Under the pieces are notes generated by a model, which had not been told where the DNA came from, did not search any database, and saw only the letters and a list, made by a program, of their open reading frames with translations. The position numbers and the translations under genes were made by a program. Of a DNA stretch of 64,000 nucleotides, positions 55,299-64,000 are shown piece after piece (the first letter of the stretch is position 1; the number at the start of each line of letters is the position of its first letter). Origin of the DNA: Favolaschia claudopus (Eukaryota > Basidiomycota > Agaricomycetes > Agaricales > Mycenaceae); contig JAWWNJ010000129.1 of NCBI GenBank assembly GCA_037176885.1, positions 434,001-498,000 on the forward strand, read 5' to 3'.

Positions 55299-58117
55299 TC
55301 ATGACCATGCGTCCAGGTTGCGCATCTCGACTCCGGGTCTAGCGACAACCTCGCCTATTTTGTATACTTTTGCGTGACCGCTGCGCTGCAGAGCGTCGAT
55401 AGCGACCTCAACGTCTTTGTGACTGACAACGCAAACCATGCCCAGGCCGTTATTGAATGTGCGCGCCATCTCAAGGGGTTCGACGCCGCCGTGCTTCATG
55501 AGGAAACGGAACACTGGGGGTAACGACCATGTTGAAGCGTCGATGTAGCATCCAAGACCTTTTGGTAGCACTCGAGGGATGTTTTCGATGAAGCCGCCGC
55601 CAGTAATATGTGACATTCCTTTGAGCAACCCAACTTTTGCGGCGGGCAGCACCTGTTTAATGTATATCATGGTAGGCTCGAGCAGGGCGCGGCCGAGAGT
55701 CGTTTGAGCGTCCCAGGGACACGGCGAAGAGTAATCAAGTCCGGAGATGGAAACAATTTTGCGAACGAGGGAGAAGCCGTTTGAATGGAGCCCCGACGAG
55801 GCAATTCCAAGCAAAACATCCCCCGCAATAATGTTACGTTTGGGGAGAAGTAGATGGCGTTCAACGGCGCCCACTGCGAAACCCGCGAGATCATAATCGC
55901 CTAGATATGTACAAGTAAGTTGACAGTATATCGTTATCGTGAAACGAAGAATACGGACCATCGTGATACATCCCAGGCATCTCGGCCGTTTCACCGCCTA
56001 TGAGCGCGCACCCAGCTTGACGGCATCCCTCCGCAATGCCTTGGACTACTTGCGCCGCCACCGCAACGTCGAGTTTGCTGCACCCGTAGTAATCAAGGAA
56101 GTATAACGGCTCAGCGCCCTGGACGAGTAGATCGTTTACAGACATGGCAACGAGGTCGATGCCTATTCAGTGCCAGCCAGTCATTTCAGACGCCGTTGTG
56201 TTAGGTATATAGACGATAACTGACCCACGAGATCATGCACGCCAACATCCATCGCGACGCGCAGCTTCGTGCCAACGCCGTCGGTGCCGCTGACGAGTAT
56301 TGGGTCGATGTAGCCTATTTCTTTGAGGTCGAAGACGCCACCGAAGCCGCCGATTTCACCGTCGGCGCCAGGACGGCGGGTGGAGCGGACGAAGGGTTTG
56401 ATGGTCTCGACGAGAGAGTTGCCGGCATCGACAGAAACGCCGGCTTGCGCGTATGTTAGACCCGCAGGTTTGGTGGCGGCGGCGAGGGCGCTAGCGTGGT
56501 GGTTAGAAGGTGAAAGTAGACCGGAGAGATGAGCAAACCGATGTCCAATATCACGTCTGTATGTTTTGCCTTCGAACGAGACCTTGTCGACACCTGCATA
56601 TGCTGCGTCCAAGGCTTCTCGGAGGGTTGGAGCATATGCTGAGACTACTATAACCCGTCCCCCGGATGTGACAATTTCGTCGTTTGACTTGGCTGTACCA
56701 GCGTGAAACACCACGACGTCTAAAGACTGTTAAAATTGTCTCGAACGAAAATGTGCAGACGGACTGACTTGGCGGAACGTCTTGTATTTGAATTTTCTTG
56801 CCTTTGGGATATGATCCCGGGTAGCCCTGAGAAGCCAGCACTACAGAAACAGCGTGCCCATGCCGGATAGAGATTGGTACAGAGTCGAGACGATGTTCTG
56901 CAGCTGCCTGTGACCGCGTTTACTTTGCGAGCAGACACTTGAAAGGGAAAAATACGGACGAACAAGACAGCAGCCAAGTCACAGTCTTCCTCAAGTAGTA
57001 GCATTAAGGTTTCCGTCTCGGGGTCGCCAAAGCGGACGTTATATTCGAGTACTTTTGGCCCCGTGGATGTTATCATGAAACCCGTGAAGAGCATGCCAAC
57101 GAACGGGAACCCTGTAACGATCGTTATAAAAGGACAGCGCTGAGGCGCATCGGTACCGACCCTCTTTTCTCATTCCATCAATCGTCGGCCGCAACGTTTC
57201 CTTCATAATCTGATCCAGGACAGCTGGAGTTGCAGGTGGTACGGGAGCGTATACTCCCATTCCACCAGTGTTGAGACCTATATCCCCGTCTCCAATCCGC
57301 TTGTGGTCTTGAGCAGCAGGGAGAGGGACGATGGAATAACCATCGGAAAATGCAAGCACAGAAATTTCGGGTCCAACGAGCAACTCTTCGATTACGACTT
57401 CAGATCCTAGATATGGTTTCATACAAGGCAGATTTGTGAGAAATGATTCAGCCAACCTGCGGTGCCAAAGACGCCGTCTATCAGAATCTCTTTCAGGCCT
57501 TGTATGGCCTCTTCTGTCGTTTCTGGAAGGAGGACGCCCTTTCCGGCCGCCAATCCATCGACTTTGAGTACTACAGAATGGCCGCAAGTTTTTACGTATG
57601 ACACGGCTTCTTCGAATTGAGAAGAAGAGAACACTTTGAACTTGGCGGTGGGGATCGCGTGCCTGGCCATAAATGCCTTTGAAAAAGCCTTGGATCCCTC
57701 CATTCTAGCGGCGAGTGCAGAAGGACCAAAAACAGGTATTCCGACTTGATAAGATAGAATATAGATGATGTTCGGATGGGTATGAGTTGGACGACCAACC
57801 TTTTCGGAAATAGGATTCAACGCCATCGACAAGGGGTTGTTCTGGGCCAGGAACGACGAGAGTTACCTATCGCGCTGTATTTGGGGGACTGCAAAAGACG
57901 AATGGTTGGCTCCGACCTGGTTGTCGAGGGCAAAAGCGACTAGAGCAGGGAAATCGGCTGCAGACACTGAGGTGACATTGGAAGTTTTTGAGAGTTGATC
58001 GGTGCCTCCGTTTCCGGGGCATACGAAGATTTTGTCGACGAGGGGAGATTTTAAGAGTTTCCAAGCGAGAGCGTGCTCCCTTCCTCCACTGCCGAGCAGC
58101 AGAATACGGATCGACAT
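55299..58117 (-). CDS. ADE5,7: Bifunctional GAR synthetase / AIR synthetase (Ade5,7)
   Basis: Catalyses two steps of de novo purine synthesis: phosphoribosylamine plus glycine to GAR, and FGAM to AIR. The N-terminal GARS half starts [20 protein letters not shown] and includes [30 protein letters not shown] (ATP-grasp) and the [12 protein letters not shown] signature in [20 protein letters not shown]. The AIRS half includes [59 protein letters not shown] and [15 protein letters not shown], then [14 protein letters not shown] and [22 protein letters not shown] [10 protein letters not shown]. Both halves look intact. Ends MRNLDAWS. Several short introns; about 790 residues, normal for the fungal fusion. 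Confidence 0.95.
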
Positions 58118-58493
58118 CGTTCAGAGTTGAGCCCGAAAAAGGCAATCAATAAAATTGCGATCAAATTGGCCAAGCTCGAGTAAGCAAAGGAGATTAGATA
58201 AAGAAATGAGCCAATTTGAAAGACAAAAAGAAGGAACATCTTCCTCGACGTCCGCTGTCGATGTCGAGGCGTATTTTTGCCGCGAAAAGCATCGAAGAAG
58301 ATGGCCAAGAGAGAGCCGAGGGAATCCAGTGATGTTCGGGCCAAGGTGACCGCCCAGCACGTGGCTGTGCCGCAGTAGGCTTCGTGGAGGCCGCCATCGT
58401 CGCGACTACTGGCAGGTAAATTGAGGGCTCTCTTTACGGCGTTCATCGCGTACAGTTATCTCGCCTGGACTTATCACCAAACCATATCACCAA
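58118..58493. promoter_or_regulatory. Divergent region between ADE5,7 and a disordered-protein gene
   Basis: Upstream of both genes. No conserved site recognised, including no obvious TGACTC Gcn4/Bas1-type match. Confidence 0.4.
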
Positions 58494-61400
58494 ATGGCCC
58501 ATTTCAATGCCGAGGCCGAGCCGTTCGAGGAGGTATCTCGCTCTCTAACCGAACTATTCCTTCCTTTTTCTCTAATCTATTGAGCTGCGCTAGATACAGC
58601 GCGACCGCGGCGCAAAGGCCCCTTCGGCCGACGAGCTCAGCGCCTTTTATCGGGACATGGAACGAAATGACTTAGAGCGCAAGCTTTCAAAACGCAAGTC
58701 CTCCGGCTCTCGGTGGTCCCGCAAGTCTTTGCGCCGTTCCTCCACCTCCCAGTCCCAGTCGCAGCCTCAGCCCGGCCCCGCCCAGCTTACTTCACCGTCG
58801 ACTTCGTCCTTGGCTCGACCGCCCACCCGGAATGACCATGACCGCGGCGAAAGTGCAGATGTCGTGCCACCAATGCCCGCCGTTCTCTCCAGGTCAATTG
58901 TGCCGGACCGTTTGACAGAACTCCCGGCGTGGTACAAGGAAAACTCAAATCACTCGGCGCGGTACCCTATGCACAATCCCGTTGGTCCTCGTTGGTACAG
59001 AAACCACCATCTCGTCCCCCCAATAAGCTCTCGGCCGAGTCGACCCCCTTCAGTCTTTTCTCCGTCGTTCCCTCCCATAGCTTCTTCCGGTGAAGTCCCC
59101 ACCATCAGTCGTTCGGCGTCAAACTCGCCGCTTCCGACACCTAACTCGTCCCAAACTAATGTGCCTGACGGCCAACCGCGCTCGCGGAAAACTTCGCAAA
59201 CTGCTCGCGACAATGTCGATCTGTTGGACGTTTCAGACCCTTCCGGAGCAGCCTGGCATCACGAGTCGCCGTACGATGTCGGCTTGAGTAGCAGTCCTGC
59301 CTCTTTTGAGGAGGTGCGTGCCATAACTTGTGACCTACAGTTCTGCGTATTGACATCTTTTTTTCAGCATGCCCATTCTGTCCCCAATCCTTACTCTGCT
59401 TCTCGTTCACGAGTAGCCAGCGCAAGTACGGCCCAAAATCGCCGCAAGACTGTCACTCCTTCTCCCTTGTCCCAGTCGACTTCGGCCGTTCATTTGCAAG
59501 TACCCGAGAAGGCCCAGGTTTCACGGAAGCTTAGCAAACGACGTACCGTTGGTATATTTGGGCGGCATACCACGTCTGCTCCAACTAGTCCAGCAGATGA
59601 TGCTAGTGCTCGAGGCGTCTCTCCAGCCTCTCTCGGTCCTCCCTCGTCTTTCGTCGCGCCCTCGATCAAGAGCGAGCGGAGAGGCAGTGTTTTGGGTCGG
59701 ATAGCGAAACGGTTTAGTGTTCTGCGCAAGCCACAACCCATGATTGCACCGATGCAAGTCACACGACAACCGTCTCCAGAAAAACGGCAGTCTTCACCTA
59801 CAAAAATGCACGCCCCGGAACCTGTTAAGCGCGTCGCGCCACCCCTGGTGCATCATGATTCATCGTTTGTGGTTATTCCTGCACAAGCCGCTCCTCCTCA
59901 GCAGGAGCCTGTGAAGGTCGAACCCGACCGAGCATCCTCGATATCTTTCGAGACCGAATTGCCATACACGATGGGTAGGCTGACAGTTGCTAATCCTGAT
60001 CCTGGCTCAGTGGAGAGTACTCCTGTCCAGCGTGAACTGTCCTTGCCGCAGGAAGAGGTTCAGCACGAACGGCTCGCTACCGAGGACTCCACCGCTACTA
60101 CCCGTTCAGCTCCTCCAATCCTTTCCGCTCCTTCCGTCTTTTCTATCCCTTCGGCGCATTCAGCGTCCTCTTCCCATATGGTGCGAACACCCGAACCTCC
60201 TGCGTCCAATTCACTGCGCTTTCCCAACCCACCCCAAGCTTCCGACAATGTAGTCGATCCTCGGTCGACTGCCTCTCCCCCACCGCCTCCCTCGCCACTA
60301 CCTCCTCCAACCCCAGAGAAAGGCCCTTCCGATGCCATCCGCCACAGGAGGATATCTGCTGTACCCCGAACTTCAGCAGAACGCTCGTCGACGCCGCAAT
60401 CACATAGAGCGTCAAACAGCCAAGCGAGTCTACAGTCCCCGACTCCACGGCCCGCCAGCATGGGCAGAGCTCAATCACCCGTGAAACCTGTGGTCGAAAA
60501 ACCTCAACCGCCGCCTCCTTCGCCGCCATCCCCGAAACTACCCGCTGTGCCTTTTCCCTCGCATATCGAGTCAACCCCAACTCCAGCCCCGCCCCCTCAT
60601 GAACTCCCCCACCAGCTTCCTCAGTTCACTGCGGATATTTCCCCTCTCTCCGTCTCATCGATGCTTGCCAACCCTCCCACTCCTTACACACCAGAGAAGC
60701 TGATGGAGGACGACGAGCCTGAGCCAGCTCCTCCCCCCGTACCCTCCAAGCGCTCGTCGCGTGACCCATCCCCGAGTCAGGTTTCTGTGACAGGGAGGGA
60801 AACAGAGACATTTCGACTCATCCGAAGCGCTTCTGGAACCGTGTATGCCTCCAGCGAGACCATCAGGGCCGCGGGGGAACAATGGGAGGTCGTAGAGTCG
60901 ACCAGCCGGGGTAAAAATAGGTCCCAGGACAGGGATAGCGACAGTCGACAACGTCGACAGGGCAAGGAAAAAGAGACTGATTCCGACCAGCCCAAGTCAC
61001 GGAGTCGTAAACGTCGGTCCGCGGATGATAATGGTGCTGTTCGTCACCGTTCACCGATCCCCGACGCTTTGATTTCGCGCGCGGATGAGCCTAAAGCGAG
61101 TCGTTCAAGGCGAGATGAGGAGCGAGAGCGTAAGGTCGTGGCGGACCTTGAAAAACCGCAGCCTGCTCCACCTGTTCCCAGCAGGCATCCTTCACGGAAT
61201 AACGCTGTGCGGCCGACTTCTGAGGTTCCCACAGCTGAGGATATGAATCAGATGAAGGCCCGCGAGGCTTGGGACATGGACCGCTTGTGGAAGGCTCGCA
61301 GCATGGGTGGTATGGAAGCCAGCGTGGTTGCACCTCCTCCGATGCCGTCAGTATCTGCTACGAACGGCAAGGTTGCAGAGAATTCGCCAGCCGTGTATGG

Positions 61401-61716
61401 CTCCAGTCATACAGCGTTCATGGTGTCGACGCCGTTCCAAGGCCCTTCTGCTTCCACGCCGATCTACCACTCGATGCCTCCAGCCCCTCCGCCGGTTGTG
61501 TATCCTGCCGGGTATGCATCGCCCAACGGGTACGCTAGTCCTAGCCGTGCCTCTCCTTCTTCCGAACATCCCTCATCATCATCTAATGGCATCTCTTCAC
61601 GCCCGCCTCTCGCTAATCCCCTCCCCGAACCCCCGCGAGAGTCACCTTACGAACCCGCCCCACTGACGCACCCCGAATATTGGGGTAAACATGCTAGTGC
61701 TACAACTGCCCACTGA
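58494..61716 (+). CDS. Large proline/serine-rich disordered protein (uncharacterised)
   Basis: The ATG at 58494 reads MAHFNAEAEPFEE, spliced to IQRDRGAKAPSADELSAFYR and DMERNDLERKLSKRKSSGSR. This short, probably helical N-terminal block is the only ordered-looking part. The remaining 950 residues are rich in Ser, Pro, Arg and Glu, with repeated basic-hydrophobic elements (RKLSKRRTVGIFGRH, GRIAKRFSVLRKPQP) and PPPP runs that could bind SH3 or EVH1 domains. A second intron at about 59314-59367 (GTGCGT to TTTCAG) is free of stop codons and can be read through, so retention is possible. Ends EYWGKHASATTAH. No enzyme domain. A scaffold or polarity role is only a guess. Confidence 0.7.
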
Positions 61717-62179
61717 TCACTTTGAAACTTATACCCTGGCATCAATTCATGTAAAACGAAACGGACATTTGCATATTTACGTATACTAGTACTCTAGACA
61801 CTCTTCTTTGTGGATATGTGAACGCGGTAGCATACTTATAATTCATTCATGAGTCTGGGATCTGGGACTCTGGTAGCAGATGGTAGCCGACTCGATCGAA
61901 AAAGGCATTTCAACTTTGAACTTTCTTCCTTCCACAACCACAACTTTCGAGTCGATTTCAATCTAAGACCTTCTTCTGAACTTGGCAGACTTCAGGCAGA
62001 CTCTGATTGGACTCTGACACCCTTCGACAACGCTCAAAATAACCTGAAGTGTGGCCGACGACGGCAGGCCATAGAAGACCAACCGGCATCGAAATAAGCG
62101 CTCTCATCGCAGCCGCAGCTTGCAAGCTTCGACCTTGCTTTCACCCCAACCTCAACCCCAATCTGAGTTGAACCCTACA
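61717..62179. other. Intergenic upstream of the Lnt-like gene
   Basis: 3' flank of the disordered-protein gene and leader of the Lnt-like gene. An 82-codon open frame at 61849-62097 has no recognisable content and is probably incidental. Confidence 0.45.
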
Positions 62180-63943
62180 ATGGAGCTTAGGGGAGTTATC
62201 CAACGCCATCCGAATGCAGCAATAATCCCAGCCGTGGCTACCTCAGCGGTGTTTGGGTTGACCTTGACCCCGACATTGCTCCCCGTGGTACTCACCTTGT
62301 CTTTACTTTTGTTCTATGGGCCGATACTCTTCCATCGGCCTCACCCACGAACATACTCCTTCTTTCTCTGGCTCTCCATTGCATCGGGCAGCTGCTTAGC
62401 CCGAGTCGTGCCTGCTCTAACCGCTCTGTCTGGCACATCAGGCACTTCGGTCGCCGTTCTGTTCTTCATGTCTTTAGCGGCCTCAACAGTTGCGATGTCG
62501 GCCATTTTCGCAGACGTATACATCTCAGCTCGAACGCAAACTCCACAAGTTGTACTCTTTCCTGCGATTTGGACCTTTGTGTGGGTTGTGATATCGCACC
62601 TGCCGTTCAACTTGGGTCGCCTCACTTCCTGGAGTCCCATGTATGGGACTCAGGCTTATCGATGGATGGCTCCGTGGACCGGTCCCGCAGGTATCGATTG
62701 GATTACAGCGGCGTGGGCGGTTGTGGTTTCTCAGGGCATCGGTATCTGGTACATGGGAAACACAGATGATGAAGAAATATCGACTGCAACATCGACTGCG
62801 AGAAAATCTTCGCGACGCACTGCTGGGACTTGGGTTCTGGCTACTGTCTTAATCGCTTTGACAGTTCCGTCTTTCCTGATCTCGGATTCCCCTCTTCCGG
62901 TCGCCCCTTCTGAGACTGTCAGCGCTTTGACTGTGGGCTGCGTTCTACCTTCCAAATTTAAAGGTGTCTCCCCCACAATCGAAGAATACCTTGACGAGAG
63001 CGTCATACTGCGCTCGCGCAGTGCAGGCCCAAAACTTTTATTGTGGCCGGAAGGAGCAGTACATTTTAGCAGTGCAGAAGAAAGGGATCTTGGATTCCAG
63101 TTGATTCAGGAAAAGCTCGGAGACAAGCACACATACCTGGGTGTATCGTTTCAAGAAGACGTCTCGACTGATATTCGCCATTCGAGCGTCAGCCATAATG
63201 GAATCGCGATTATCTCCCCCTCTGGTGTCCATCTAACCTATCACAAACGACACCTTGTCCCAAGTGAGTTACATGTCAGATTGTGCTATTCTGTTTTCCC
63301 TGATTAATCATACGTAGTCGCGGAGTCTTTCAAACTCACACCGGGAATAATTCCTCCGGGTACCGTTTCTATCGAGCTGCAAGACTCGAGTCAGAGACAA
63401 AAGTGGAAACGCGACGTTAACATAACTACCTCGATCTGCCTCGACTTTGCGATGCCATCTCCGTTCCGAAATTTGGATTACAGACCGGCTGTGATTTTAG
63501 CTCCAGCACGGACTTGGGACCCTGTCATCGCTAATCGCATGTGGGAAGAGGTAAAGCAACGCGCCAATGAGGTTGGTAGTCTCGCCTTGTGGTGTGACGG
63601 CGGCCAGGACGGGTTTAGCGGTATAGCTGGACAAGGCTACAACGACGTTTATCAGGTGGGAGAGGGTTCGTGGACTCGATCTGTTGGTATTCCCCATCCT
63701 TTCGACTCATCGCGCACCTTTTACATGCGTGCGGGTGACTGGACTGTCGTCGGTGCTTCGTGGGCTTTTGTTCTCGGTCCGATCGCTCTTTTGATGTTAG
63801 CACCTGGTTTGCACAACATAGTCCTCAAGTTGCGCGACCGGTCCGTCGAAACGAAGCGAAGGATTATGGGAAATGAGCCGACTCAGAATGCCATCGAGGA
63901 ACCGAGTCCACCAACACAAAATCTCATTGACATTGATCCCTGA
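62180..63943 (+). CDS. Membrane carbon-nitrogen hydrolase, Lnt-like (apolipoprotein N-acyltransferase fold)
   Basis: The ATG at 62180 (MELRGVIQRHPNAAI) opens a hydrophobic N-terminal half with about five or six membrane helices (for example LTPTLLPVVLTLSLLLFYGP and FPAIWTFVWVVISHLPF). A nitrilase-fold domain follows with the Glu-Lys-Cys triad in expected order: LLLWPEGAV, LTYHKRHLVP, and the Cys in NITTSICLDFA. A further helix sits near the C-terminus (GASWAFVLGPIALLMLAPGL), as in bacterial Lnt. One intron at about 63264-63317 splits the domain after HLVP. In bacteria Lnt N-acylates lipoproteins; fungi lack such lipoproteins, so the substrate is unknown. Ends NLIDIDP, TGA at 63941-63943. Confidence 0.82.
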
Positions 63944-64000
63944 TTCAATTCTCAAATTTTGTAACTGTACATTCTGCTTTGATTCTGCTGTTCAATGTAC

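Noticed and set aside
1..64000. Secondary-metabolite or other functional gene cluster
   Set aside because: Neighbouring genes belong to unrelated housekeeping pathways. There is no polyketide synthase, NRPS, terpene cyclase, P450 group or transporter cluster.
1..64000. tRNA or rRNA genes
   Set aside because: No stretch with a convincing B-box and cloverleaf, or rRNA similarity, was found by eye on either strand.

Overview
The window reads as nuclear DNA of a filamentous basidiomycete, most likely an Agaricomycete (inference). Genes are packed tightly on both strands and split by many short GT-AG introns of about 45-60 bases. The gene set includes the meiotic recombinase DMC1, PacC, an Hst3/4-type sirtuin, a PA28 proteasome activator, TAF1 and the fungal ADE5,7 fusion. 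I found no rRNA, tRNA, CRISPR array or prokaryotic-type operon. About 30 protein genes are supported. Most are joined here by reading exon frames across splice sites.

Left part (1-20 kb): the 3' part of a membrane-anchored serine-rich protein, DMC1, a long inverted repeat, a secreted RNase T2, a sirtuin, RPB6, a weak hypothetical ORF, a large multi-RRM protein, a bacterial-type (family I.5-like) lipase, an RRM-like protein and CFD1. Middle (20-45 kb): RFC4 and mitochondrial seryl-tRNA synthetase back to back, a VHS-GAT endocytosis protein, a zinc-finger protein, UTP11, a GPI-anchored PLC-like enzyme, an AYR1-like reductase, myosin regulatory light chain, pacC with a striking array of PacC sites upstream, TAF1, PA28, RRB1 and an uncharacterised nuclear protein. 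Right part (45-64 kb): an amidase, a NOP6-like protein, SED5, a glycerol-3-phosphate dehydrogenase gene interrupted by a small transposon, an ankyrin-CCCH protein, ADE5,7, a 1000-residue disordered protein and a membrane-bound Lnt-like carbon-nitrogen hydrolase.

Most genes are unrelated housekeeping genes in a compact convergent/divergent layout, not a pathway cluster. The most notable observations are: (1) a 273-bp MITE with near-perfect inverted ends and an exact 8-bp target duplication sitting in a coding exon of the GPD gene; (2) nine GCCAAG motifs in 660 bp upstream of pacC, suggesting autoregulation; (3) DMC1 needs three GC-AG introns and a 9-base microexon to encode its conserved protein; (4) PA28 has consecutive exons of 9, 14 and 18 bases; (5) an inverted repeat with arms of about 145 bp between DMC1 and the RNase T2 gene.
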